Shown here piece by piece: positions 33,636-43,860 of a stretch of 64,000 nt of DNA. The notes under the pieces were generated by a model. The model made no database searches. It was not told where the DNA came from and was given only the letters and a program-made list of their open reading frames with translations. The stretch's first letter is position 1; each line of letters begins with the position of its first letter. The position numbers and the translations under genes were made by a program. Origin of the DNA: Acanthosepion esculentum (taxonomy: Eukaryota > Mollusca > Cephalopoda > Sepiida > Sepiidae); the NCBI GenBank assembly GCA_964036315.1, contig OZ038517.1:21396574-21460573 (forward strand). Direction: 5' to 3'.

Positions 33636-36050
33636 TAGATTGAAAGGAAGGAAAGAGAGAGAAAGAAAAGGAGGAAAAAATAGATTGAAAGGAAGGAAAG
33701 AGAGAGAAAGAAAAGGAGGAAAAAATAGATTGAAAGGAAGGAAAGAGAGAGAAAGAAAAGGAGGAAAAAATAGATTGAAAGGAAGGAAAGAGAGAGAAAG
33801 AAAAGGAGGAAAAAATAGATTGAAAGGAAGGAAAGAGAGAGAAAGAAAAGGAGGAAAAAATAGATTGAAAGGAAGGAAAGAGAAAGAAAGAAAAAGAGGA
33901 AAAAATAGATTGAAAGGAAGGAAAGAGAAAGAAAAGGACGAAAAAATAGATTGAAAGGAAGGAAAGAGAGAGAAAGAAAAGGAGGAAAAAATAGATTGAA
34001 AGGAAGGAAAGAGAGAGAAAGAAAAGGAGGAAAAAATAGATTGAAAGGAAGGAAAGAGAGAGAAAGAAAAGGAGGAAAAAATAGATTGAAAGGAAGGAAA
34101 GAGAGAGAAAGAAAAGGAGGAAAAAATAGATTGAAAGGAAGGAAAGAGAGAGAAAGAAAAGGAGGAAAAAATAGATTGAAAGGAAGGAAAGAGAGAGAAA
34201 GAAAAGGAGGAAAAAATAGATTGAAAGGAAGGAAAGAGAGAGAAAGAAAAGGAGGAAAAAATAGATTGAAAGGAAGGAAAGAGAGAGAAAGAAAAGGAGG
34301 AAAAAATAGATTGAAAGGAAGGAAAGAGAAAGAAAGAAAAAGAGGAAAAAATAGATTGAAAGGAAGGAAAGAGAGAGAAAGAAAAGGAGGAAAAAATAGA
34401 TTGAAAGGAAGGAAAGAGAGAGAAAGAAAAGGAGGAAAAAATAGATTGAAAGGAAGGAAAGAGAGAGAAAGAAAAGGAGGAAAAAATAGATTGAAAGGAA
34501 GGAAAGAGAGAGAAAGAAAAGGAGGAAAAAATAGATTGAAAGGAAGGAAAGAGAGAGAAAGAAAAGGAGGAAAAAATAGATTGAAAGGAAGGAAAGAGAG
34601 AGAAAGAAAAGGAGGAAAAAATAGATTGAAAGGAAGGAAAGAGAGAGAAAGAAAAGGAGGAAAAAATAGATTGAAAGGAAGGAAAGAGAGAGAAAGAAAA
34701 GGAGGAAAAAATAGATTGAAAGGAAGGAAAGAGAGAGAAAGAAAAGGAGGAAAAAATAGATTGAAAGGAAGGAAAGAGAGAGAAAGAAAAGGAGGAAAAA
34801 ATAGATTGAAAGGAAGGAAAGAGAGAGAAAGAAAAGGAGGAAAAAATAGATTGAAAGGAAGGAAAGAGAGAGAAAGAAAAGGAGGAAAAAATAGATTGAA
34901 AGGAAGGAAAGAGAAAGAAAGAAAAAGAGGAAAAAATAGATTGAAAGGAAGGAAAGAGAAAGAAAAGGACGAAAAAATAGATTGAAAGGAAGGAAAGAGA
35001 GAGAAAGAAAAAGAGGAAAAAATAGATTGAAAGGAAGGAAAGAGAGAGAAAGAAAAGGAGGAAAAAATAGATTGAAAGGAAGGAAAGAGAGAGAAAGAAA
35101 AGGAGGAAAAAATAGATTGAAAGGAAGGAAAGAGAGAGAAAGAAAAGGAGGAAAAAATAGATTGAAAGGAAGGAAAGAGAGAGAAAGAAAAGGAGGAAAA
35201 AATAGATTGAAAGGAAGGAAAGAGAGAGAAAGAAAAGGAGGAAAAAATAGATTGAAAGGAAGGAAAGAGAGAGAAAGAAAAGGAGGAAAAAATAGATTGA
35301 AAGGAAGGAAAGAGAGAGAAAGAAAAGGAGGAAAAAATAGATTGAAAGGAAGGAAAGAGAGAGAAAGAAAAGGAGGAAAAAATAGATTGAAAGGAAGGAA
35401 AGAGAGAGAAAGAAAAGGAGGAAAAAAATAGATTGAAAGGAAGGAAAGAGAGAGAAAGAAAAGGAGGAAAAAATAGATTGAAAGGAAGGAAAGAGAGAAA
35501 GAAAAGGAGGAAAAAATAGATTGAAAGGAAGGAAAGAGAGAGAAAGAAAAGGAGGAAAAAATAGATTGAAAGGAAGGAAAGAGAGAGAAAGAAAAGGAGG
35601 AAAAAATAGATTGAAAGGAAGGAAAGAGAGAGAAAGAAAAGGAGGAAAAAAATAGATTGAAAGGAAGGAAAGAGAGAGAAAGAAAAGGAGGAAAAAAATA
35701 GATTGAAAGGAAGGAAAGAGAGAGAAAGAAAAGGAGGAAAAAATAGATTGAAAGGAAGGAAAGAGAGAGAAAGAAAAGGAGGAAAAAATAGATTGAAAGG
35801 AAGGAAAGAGAGAGAAAGAAAAGGAGGAAAAAATAGATTGAAAGGAAGGAAAGAGAGAGAAAGAAAAGGAGGAAAAAATAGATTGAAAGGAAGGAAAGAG
35901 AGAGAAAGAAAAGGAGGAAAAAATAGATTGAAAGGAAGGAAAGAGAGAGAAAGAAAAGGAGGAAAAAATAGATTGAAAGGAAGGAAAGAGAGAGAAAGAA
36001 AAGGAGGAAAAAATAGATTGAAAGGAAGGAAAGAGAAAGAAAGAAAAAGA
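33636..36050. repeat. 45-bp purine minisatellite, about 54 units
   Basis: Unit 'gattgaaaggaaggaaagag' followed by 'agaaagaaaaggaggaaaaaata' type sequence, period 45. Because 45 is divisible by 3 it keeps a 15-residue frame (KGRKERERKGGKNRL) open for up to 344 codons, but this is a by-product of the period. Variant units with extra 'aaagaaag' and a 41-base unit containing 'aggacg' mark internal structure: the 41-base variant occurs at 33940 and again at 34971, 1031 bases apart. Confidence 0.97.
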
Positions 36051-36815
36051 GGAAAACAGAAAAGGGAGGAAGAAGAAAAAGGAAAATAAGAAATTAAACA
36101 GAGAGGGAAGAAAAGAAAAAATACAGACGTGATGAATGAGTCGGCTAAAAGAATGAAAAAAAAAAAGAAACTCTTCAGTTTTTCTCTTTATTTGTTCTCC
36201 CCCCCCCCTTTTTCATTACTATTTATTTATTGCTGTATTCCTTATATGATTTTTATCCATCTTGAATGGTCTTTCCATTCTTTTAGTTCTTTGTTCTTCC
36301 CTCCCCACCCCCCCATCCGCCCCCCTTCTTTACCCTGGTCTATCTAGATTGTGGGTGGATCACAAAGAAAGCAGAAATGGTGATAGTCATACAGATGAAA
36401 AGTAGACTGTTGCTCAAGACATTTATGTCTATTTGTGAAAATGTTTGCATCAAAACTCATTGGTGGGGAGGGAAGAACTTATCTGCTTCATACTTAGCAG
36501 GTTGCTGATGTGCTTCTCTTTATTTCATATTGGGGAGTGGGTGCTAAAAAAATTCTTGGATGAAGGGATTCCCCCTGAACCAGGAAAGAAAAAAAAATCT
36601 AAAGTTTAGCCATTTGGTCAGATTTTGAGAAGTGATTAAGGCTGGGAAATTTTCAGGAATTAATAGAGATTAAAAGAGACACATTGACTTTTATATAATG
36701 GTCATTTGTCAAACAAATTTTCTTGTTTAATTTGAAATTCTTAAAAAACCTTATCAGTTGTTTGTGTCCTGATTTTCTTTTATGGCACATTGACCCTTCT
36801 ATAATTATCCTAAAG
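36051..36815. other. Spacer with C and T runs
   Basis: Contains C runs near 36200 and 36310 and otherwise AT-rich sequence. No gene or repeat is recognised. Confidence 0.4.
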
Positions 36816-37157
36816 AAAATTTTAAAGGATCTTATCATAGTCTATTTTTTTTAGTTAACATGTTCTTTCAGGATGTAGGTAACCGTGACTGTCCAGAGAT
36901 TCCTTTTTCTTTTATTATCTGTGAATTGACCTGCTTACTTGGGAAAGACAGTGGAATGGTTTCACAGTGCCTTCTCTATAGTTTGGGATTGAAAATTATC
37001 TTTCTCTTAGACTAATTGTGACTCAAGACAAGAGAACTCTCTCTACTGTGATATTTAACCCATATCTGGAGAAGAATAAAGCAACTTAGCTTCAATCTTT
37101 TTTCGTCTATGTATCATATCCTTTCAGGACATTGGCAATCATTGCTCTCCACAAATT

Positions 37158-37505
37158 GTCCCCTCATAAGAAATTTTATGTTATCCCTCCTAAATTGTCC
37201 CCTCATAAGAAATTTTATGTTATCCCTCCTAAATTGTCCCCTCATAAGAAATTTTATGTTATCCCTCCTAAATTGTCCCCTCATAAGAAATTTTATGTTA
37301 TCCCTCCTAAATTGTCCCCTCATAAGAAATTTTATGTTATCCCTCCTAAATTGTCCCCTCATAAGAAATTTTATGTTATCCCTCCTAAATTGTCCCCTCA
37401 TAAGAAATTTTATGTTATCCCTCCTAAATTGTCCCCTCATAAGAAATTTTATGTTATCCCTCCTAAATTGTCCCCTCATAAGAAATTTTATGTTATCCCT
37501 CCTAA
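37158..37505. repeat. 39-bp minisatellite, nine units
   Basis: Unit 'tcccctcataagaaatttta' plus 'tgttatccctcctaaattg', nine almost perfect copies. The period is a multiple of 3, so several frames on both strands stay open (for example NFMLSLLNCPLIR), an artefact. It sits at the spot where copy A has LINE-A sequence 'ttcgtgttctttataactct'. Confidence 0.97.
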
Positions 37506-37662
37506 GCCCCACTCCAGCTCTCTAGGTAGGTTATGTATTGTTTTCCTCTGTCTCTCTTGCCTACAATCTGTCCTGTGAGTATCAAATTTTTCAAGCCCTT
37601 AATAGTCTTAAGTTTTCTGAATTCCTTTCATGATGCACTGCCACAAATATTAATTTTTTTAT

Positions 37663-38052
37663 TGTTATGGTGTTGAAACCATAGAAAAATAACACAGACT
37701 CGGATATAAAGTTAAACGGTATATTATTCACGGAAACGTAGTACAAAGTATGTGTACTGCAGAGTACTTCTCTCACTGGTGTCCTGACTCACTCATTCAT
37801 TCATACACTCACTCGGTGATACACTCTTGGTGACTCACACCTGGTGACTTCCAATATTTAACAACCCCCACACATGGGTCATATATGGCACAAGGCCGGT
37901 TTAATGTGGGATCTCCAAGCCCGTAGGCTCGGCCAAAAATATGCCCATTAGAACCCGTATAAACGGGTTCAGGGACTGTCTACCTCCCCGGACGAAACTT
38001 TGCCCTATATAAGTGTGGAAGAGTCCATTTGTAGGTATGTCAGGTTCCCACA
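37663..38052 (+). mobile_element. Probable solo LTR
   Basis: About 390 bases starting 'tgttatggtgttgaaacc' and ending 'gtcaggttcccaca', inserted in copy B between 'taattttttta' and 'tttattagtcttt', which are contiguous in copy A (30828-30848). TG...CA ends and the 'aggtatgt' block near the 3' end recall the LTRs at 14983-15475 and 55303-55525. A TTTAT-like duplication is plausible but not exact. Confidence 0.6.
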
Positions 38053-38129
38053 ATATTTATTAGTCTTTCTTTCATCTTTTTTCTCTTGCTTCTTTACAAT
38101 AAATAATAATGAAAAAAAACATAGTCTTC

Positions 38130-38590
38130 TTTTTTTTTTTTATGTGCCATGTCTTTTCGGGATGTAGGTGATCATGGCTCTCCACCTCCCTCTATCTCTT
38201 GCAGCTCTCAACAAGTTACTTCCCTTTGCTTCCTTCCCCAGACAACATTCTGTCATCCACCTGCCTAAGTCTGCCAGATATGTCATGCATTATTTTCCCT
38301 GGTCTCTTTTTCCCTCTATTCAACCCATGAGTATCAGATTCTCTAGGCCCTCTTTCCTCATTATGTGTCCGAGAAACCTCAGTTGCCTCTTCCTTCTTGT
38401 TTTCAACCTCTTTAAGATCTCATCGTTGCTCACACGCTCAGTCTATGGTATCCTTAGCATCTTTCTTTAGAACCGCATCTCTGTTGCCTCAAGTCTCTTC
38501 TTCATCTTTGAGGAAATTGTCCAATATTCAGTGCCGTAAAGAAGGACAGATTCTTTTCTTTGTTACCAAAGATATCCTCCTGTCAAACAT
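38130..38590 (-). mobile_element. LINE-A ORF2 C-terminal fragment
   Basis: On the minus strand, 'RFLGHIMRKEGLEN'-like and 'RLEATEMRF'-like pieces in the order of the 9225-10935 copy. The plus strand shows 'tgatcatggctctccacctc' at the 3' end and 'catctttgaggaaattgtcc' at the other. Frames are broken. Confidence 0.75.
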
Positions 38591-38654
38591 AAGTGAAGCA
38601 TTGTAATTATTAACTTTTGATTTGTCTTTCTTTCTTTCATTTTATTTCTCTTGC

Positions 38655-38820
38655 TTGCAAAATATGGTGGAGTGGTTTCCCAGGGCTTTCACTACAGTTT
38701 GGAATTCAGAGTTTTCTTCCTCTTAAATTTAGACCCAGAGCTAGAGAACTCACTCTGCTGTGCTGTTTAACCCATACCTGGAGTGGGAAGTTTAAAGCAA
38801 CTCGGCCTCAATAAGGCTTT
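38655..38820 (-). mobile_element. SINE core fragment
   Basis: 'tggtttcccagggctttcac', 'ttggaattcagagtt' and 'ctgtttaacccatacctgg' correspond to the reversed SINE core. The head is missing. Confidence 0.6.
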
Positions 38821-38865
38821 AAAAATGGACAATTTAAAAGTATATATATATAACATATTATATAG

Positions 38866-39332
38866 CCGGCCACTCATATTTGAGAATACCCGTCTACTAG
38901 GGCGGCTAGCCAATCCCTATTGCAGATGCTTGCTCAGGCACATTTATGTTTGTTCAACACCCACAGAGTCCACCTGTGGTTTATACTGCAACTATGCTGA
39001 GCAGACCTTATTTACAGTTTCTAGGAAAGAGTGTTATCTAGCATGATCAACACTGCCAGTGCACTCAATCGCTTGGCCACAATGACTTGTGACTTTGTGC
39101 TAGCACAGCTATCGATGGCCCCAAGGGTTCCATCCACCCAATTTTACTTCCATGGCTTGGGTCAACCTGTGGTATGGTTTTCAGGCACTTTCCAAAGAGG
39201 CCGTACGCTGGGATCAACCCCTCCAGTCTGATAAGAAGAAGTCACCTTCCTGACAAATCAAACAGGATGAGATTCGAACCTGGGTCTCATGATCAGAATG
39301 TGAATGTTCTAACCACTCGGCCACGTGCCCAA
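38866..39332 (-). mobile_element. Long SINE with Leu/Ser tRNA-like head
   Basis: On the minus strand the head reads 'gggcacgtggccgagtggtt' and 'caggttcgaatctcatcctg', close to class II tRNA boxes A and B. About 380 bases of unrelated body follow, ending 'gagtggccggctatataata'. 'atatataac' is seen next to both ends (about 38852 and 39333), a plausible target duplication. No other copy of this body is present in the window. The head is not a functional tRNA: the acceptor stem does not close. Confidence 0.7.
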
Positions 39333-39344
39333 ATATATAACGCA

Positions 39345-39640
39345 TCAGTCAGTTAAGTGCCATACATGATACACGCTTGGGCGATTATGTATCTTTCGAT
39401 AAATGACTGATGAGGCAGATTTTTTCATGCCATTCCTTTTTGCTGTAGACTGGTTGCTAACCAAGGCTAAAGAACCCAGTCTGTCATGCTATTCTACCCA
39501 TATCTGGGTGGGGGGGAGATGAATTCATACTTTCTCAAGAGTATTTGTTCATAAGTGAATCTAACAAACTCAACTGGAATTTGAACTTGGCTCTCTGAGT
39601 TCTCACTCTGAGCTGATATTCATTACACCACAAATATAAA
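39345..39640 (-). mobile_element. SINE, shared head and core, tail type 3
   Basis: Tail at left ('cagttaagtgccatacatga'), core ('gaacccagtctgtcatgcta') and tRNA-like head at right ('caactggaatttgaacttgg', 'cattacaccac'). It directly abuts the long SINE at 38866-39332. Confidence 0.8.
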
Positions 39641-39654
39641 TATATAAAATATCG

Positions 39655-40005
39655 GGAGAAGAATAGCAATGGTTTGGTATTGTAATTATTTACATTGTTC
39701 ACATATTCTCAATGTTTTGGTTGTTGTACACTCTGGCTTTCTTCAGGTGATTCGAATTTTGAACTGAACCCTTTGTTTCATCCTTCAATGTAGATTGTTC
39801 TAGTTCCACGTGCTATGCCTCTTCCAGATGTTTTTTTTTGTTTGCAGCTAGGTATAGAACTCACAACTCTTTGGGTCAAGTCACTGGATCCAACCAACAC
39901 TTTTATCCACTGGGCCATGTGTCCTTGAGAATAAAAATGTTGGTTGGATCCAGTGACTTGACCCAAAGAGTTGTGAGTTCAGTACCTGGCTACATATAAT
40001 TAATA
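39655..40005. mobile_element. Repeat D, with inverted tRNA-like modules
   Basis: The left part reads, in reverse, the D block ('cttcaggtgattcgaatttt'). The right part is an inverted repeat with arms at about 39847-39905 and 39933-39991, each containing 'ttgggtcaagtcactggat' or its complement, and a loop of about 27 bases. The arms hold a tRNA-like module ('cacatggcccagtggataaa' on the minus strand). The arms are nearly identical, so this palindrome is young relative to the rest. Confidence 0.75.
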
Positions 40006-40384
40006 CAAGTAAAAGGTTTGTCATTTAGTTAATTGATGTTATCTTCAGCATCCCAACTCCAGACTTTTGTAGATTCTGAGAATTACTCTGTCCACTCCTC
40101 AGGGGGTATCAGCAATTGACTGCTTATATTTCTTGAATTTTCTATTTTATATGTACTTTTCATTGTCTCAAATTTTTCTTGCATAGTATAGGTATGTGTG
40201 TGCGTGCATTCACAAAGAATGTTGCAGTTATTTGTCCTTTTCAACATCTTTTCACTTTACACTCACTCCTTAAAATTTTCTCTCTTTTTGCTCTTTTCTT
40301 TCAATTGTAGCCATTTTGAATTCTGGTTTTCTAGACATATACTGTCATTATTAATTCTATAAACTATAATATACTATCTATAAA
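40006..40384. other. No recognised feature
   Basis: AT-rich, non-repetitive by eye. Nothing assigned. Confidence 0.4.
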
Positions 40385-40672
40385 TGATAATGGTTTAGTG
40401 ATACAAGTCTTACTAATTAACCCATATCTGGAGGGAGAAGACATTTCCCAAGAGTATTTACACATAAGTGAATATAACAAACTCAAGTGCAATTGGATCT
40501 CTCACTCTCTGTCTGTCTGTCTGTCTGTGTGTGTGTGTGATTAACAATTCTGAGCCATTATCGATTACATCACCTGAGCATCCAAGCTTACAGGACCTGG
40601 TATTCTCAAGCGGTCATCCATCTAGGTACTGGTCAAGCTTGACATTGCTTAACTTCAGTGATGTGGCCATAA
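40385..40672 (-). mobile_element. 5S rRNA-headed composite SINE
   Basis: Minus-strand copy. The tRNA-like part is in the middle (interrupted by (TCTG)n and (TG)n at 40510-40540). The 5S-like head is at the right: the plus strand reads 'catccatctaggtactggtc' and 'gacattgcttaacttcagtg', the reverse of the 5S internal region. It abuts LINE-A at 40682. Confidence 0.7.
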
Positions 40673-40681
40673 GCAGCAGAA

Positions 40682-41012
40682 TTATGGTTCTCCAGGAGGA
40701 TGTTGAGAATTCTATGGACAGAGTGAGTAAGTAAGTAACAATGAAGTCTTAAAGAAAATGGTAACAAAAAAAATATTCATATTTAGAATCAGAAAGAGAC
40801 AGCTGAAATTTCTTAGATACATAATGAGGAAGGAAAGTTTGGCGAACCTAATCCTCAGAGGACACATCAAGGATAAGAGAGATAGAAGGCAGCAGGCCAC
40901 CTACCTGATGAGGTTGTGTGAATAGAGAGGCAGCATGCTTGGTAAAGAGAAAAATGCTGCTATGGGCCACAGGGGATAGGAAGTTGTGGAGAACAATGAT
41001 CGCACAATCTTA
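40682..41012 (+). mobile_element. LINE-A ORF2 C-terminal fragment
   Basis: Plus strand: 'caggaggatgttgagaattc' (RRML-like region), 'atcagaaagagacagctgaa' (IRKRQLK), 'ataatgaggaaggaaagttt' (IMRKES) and 'aggaagttgtggagaacaat' near the end. Frameshifts are present. Confidence 0.75.
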
Positions 41013-41134
41013 ACATAAGATATGCATATGACACAGGATTGATGGCAGAAAACAAAAAGAAAGAAAGAAAAACTTGCTATACTATTATGTGATATTACTT
41101 TTCGTGTGGAGGAATGAATTCTGGATGATTGTCT

Positions 41135-41385
41135 CCACAGATGAAGAGAAAACTGGAGGCAGCAGAAATGTGGTTATACAGGAGGATACTGAGAATTTCA
41201 TGGATGGAGTAAATAAGGAAGCTTTAAAGAAAATGTCAACCAAAAGAACTTTTATACTCAAAATAAGGAAATCCTTGGGCACATAACAAGCAAAGCTAAT
41301 GGTCACAAAGGATAGGAAATTGTGGAGAGCCATGCTTGTCCGCATCCTAGAGAGGTATGGCATATAGAAGAAGGATGACTTAAAA
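41135..41385 (+). mobile_element. LINE-A ORF2 C-terminal fragment, internally deleted
   Basis: 'aaactggaggcagcagaaat', 'caggaggatactgagaattt' and 'tatggcatatagaagaagga' give the LINE-A order. The region between IRKR and the 'RKLWRAM' block is deleted at about 41275-41300. Confidence 0.7.
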
Positions 41386-41704
41386 TACTGTTTACATTTG
41401 GGTATCAATATATAGTTAATAGATATTGATATCAAAAGTCCCAACAAAAAATGTACATTTCTTTAAAAAAATGTAATGCAGCCTCCTTTTGCTATAGAGA
41501 TCCCCATGACTGAACGGTTAAAGCCTGCCTGGCTATATATTACGTAGGGACCTCCACAGAAAACGCGATACTTGACATTTAAAAATGAATTTTTAAAAAT
41601 AAAAAAATCTTTCTTAAAGTTTTTATTTTAGTTTTAATTGCAAGCTAATAGATTAAATTTACTATTTCCAATAAGCAAAATACTTTGTTGTATTCCAAAA
41701 ACTA

Positions 41705-42190
41705 ACTTAAATTGATTGGAAGGACTTACATTATTTATATTGTTTGGATTGTTGTCCTCATCTTTATTGTCATGTTCACAACTTTTCAGCTGTGGTAGGC
41801 TCCAGCCTTCTTCAGCTGATTGAAATTTCAAACTAAACCGTTTATTTTGTCCACCAGGGTAGATTGTTCTAGTTCCACGTGCTGCGACTCTTCTGGATGT
41901 CTCAGTTATTTCCCTTTTAAGTCAACAGTCCAAGTTTTTTGTTTACCACTGCTGTAGCTAGGTATTGAACTCAAAACTCTTTGGATCCAACCAGCGCTTT
42001 TATCCACTGGCCAATATGTCCTTAAGGACTAGAACAATCTACCTTGGTGGATGAAAGGGTTCAGTTTGAAATTCCAATCACCTGAAGAAGGCTGGAGTGT
42101 ACAACAGTCGAAACGTGAATATGGCAATAAAGATAAGGACAACAGTGTCAACAATGCAAATAATTACAATACCTCATTTCAGAAATATAG
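41705..42190. mobile_element. Repeat D fold-back element
   Basis: Arms of about 160 bases face each other: 41705-41882 read in reverse matches 42026-42188 ('ctagaacaatctacc.tggtg', 'gtttgaaatt.caatca', 'ctgaagaaggctggag', 'aataaagat.aggacaac'). The centre carries a tRNA-like module in reverse ('gctaggtattgaactcaaaa', 'tttatccactggccaata'). The arms are roughly 80% identical by eye. No coding region. A fold-back or self-inverted SINE origin are both possible. Confidence 0.75.
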
Positions 42191-42840
42191 ACAGATCTTG
42201 ACTGGAAGGAGGTTTTCTTTGCTAAAAAAGCTGATTAACACCCTTTTTTAGTTTTTTCATTGCAATTCTCTTTATTTAAAAAAACCTTCAAAAAAATAAA
42301 GTATACTTCTCTGAAATTTTATTCAAGGAGTATTAGTTGATTTAAAGTATAATTAATATGATTTGAAATAAATATTAGATACTTTAACTTTAAAATATGA
42401 CAGAAACACATTTTTTAACACATCAGTAGCTGTTTATTTAAACTGTTGACATGTTTGACAGCTGGATGACAGATTGATGTTTATCTAATGTTGTTCTATG
42501 GTGGCTTTAGGCATAAAAAATAACTAAATATAACGTGAGTGCGTTTTATATATAATTTTTTAAGTACTCAGTAATCTTAAAAATTTATGAAAAATATTCT
42601 CCATTATCTAATGTTTTATTGAATTTTAAATACTTTTGGTTGTAAATTTACTATAGTTGTCATTCTTATTTTTCTGGTAATTTTTATGGACATCTGTTTC
42701 TACAGAAATCAGCATGTTTATACACATAGAAAACAATTCAAAATTCTTTTTAAAATATACAGTGTCTATAAATTGTAATAAGCTTTTATGATTTATGAGT
42801 ATATATAAGTTTTACTTAATAACAAAATTCCCTAACAGTT
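42191..42840. other. AT-rich, no recognised feature
   Basis: Very AT-rich spacer before the 30-bp array. No gene is seen. Confidence 0.45.
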
Positions 42841-42844
42841 ACAA

Positions 42845-43860
42845 GTGAAAAGCATTTTCCAATGCCTTCCTATAGTGAAAAGCATTTTCCAATGCCTTCC
42901 TATAGTGAAAAGCATTTTCCAATGCATTCCTATAGTAAAAATCATTTTCCAATGCATTTTTATAGTAAAAATCATTTTCCAATGCATTCCTATAGTAAAA
43001 ATCATTTTCCAATGCATTCCTATAGTAAAAATCATTTTCCAATGCATTCCTATAGTAAAAATCATTTTCCAATGCATTCCTATAGTAAAAATAATTTCCA
43101 ATGCATTCCTTTAATAACAATCATTTTCCAATGCATTCCTATAGTAAAAATAATTTCCAATGCATTCCTTTAATAACAATCATTTTCCAATGCATTTCTA
43201 TAATAAAAATAATTTCCAAGGCAATTCTATAGTAAAATCATTTTCCAATGCATTCCTTTAATAAAAATCATTTTCCAATGCATTCCTATAGTAAAAATCA
43301 TTTTCCAATGCATTCCTATAGTAAAAATAGTTTCCAAGGCATTCCTATAGTAAAAACCATTTTCCAATGCACTCGTATAGTAAAAATCATTTTCCAATGC
43401 CTTCCTATAGTAAAAATCATTTTCCAATGTATTCCTATAGTGAAAAGCATTTTCCAATGCCTTCCTATAGTGAAAAGCATTTTCCAATGCCTTCCTATAG
43501 TAAAAATCATTTTCCAATGCATTTTTATAGTAAAAAACATTTTCCAATGCATTTTTATAGTAAAAACCATTTTCCATTGCATTCCTATAGTAAAAATCAT
43601 TTTCCAATGCATTCCTATAGTAAAAATCATTTTCCAATGCACTCATATAGTAAAAATCATTTTCCAATGTATTCCTATAGTGAAAATCATTTTCTAATGC
43701 ATTCCTATTAAGAAAATCATTTTCTAATGCATTCCTATTGAGAAAATCATTTTCTAATGCATTCATATTGTACAATTCATTTTCAATACACACTTGTAGT
43801 AAAATAAAAAATCAATGCATTTTTGTAGTAAAAAAAAAAGATTTAAAAAAAAACCCCAAA
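42845..43860. repeat. 30-bp tandem repeat, about 32 units
   Basis: Unit 'aaaatcattttccaatgcat' plus 'tcctatagta', period 30, from 42846 to about 43800, then decaying. Several subtypes (gtgaaaagc, aataattt, tttttatagt) appear in blocks, and subtype order around 42846-42990 recurs near 43441-43560, suggesting internal block duplication. Open frames on both strands reflect the multiple-of-3 period. Confidence 0.97.

Larger units (their letters stand above)
36820..38090 (-). repeat. Segmental duplicate, copy B
   Basis: Counterpart of 29480-30865. It lacks the SINE and the MITE present in copy A and has instead a 39-bp minisatellite (37158-37505) and an LTR-like insertion (37663-38052). The distance between equivalent points is about 7.35 kb at the left end. 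Confidence 0.8.

Noticed and set aside
33951..34985. 344-codon Lys/Arg/Glu-rich repeat protein
   Set aside because: Direct consequence of a 45-bp purine minisatellite whose period is divisible by 3. The frame breaks whenever a 41-base or 46-base unit occurs, which a selected gene would not tolerate.
37109..37578. Overlapping 132-148-codon repeat frames on both strands
   Set aside because: Artefact of the 39-bp minisatellite (13 codons per unit).
39290..39332. Functional tRNA gene on the minus strand
   Set aside because: Boxes A and B are good, but the acceptor and anticodon stems cannot be closed and a long SINE body follows.
43227..43793. 188-codon repeat protein (ALENDFYYRN) and overlapping frames on the other strand
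   Set aside because: A 30-bp tandem repeat leaves several frames open on both strands; no flanking gene structure.
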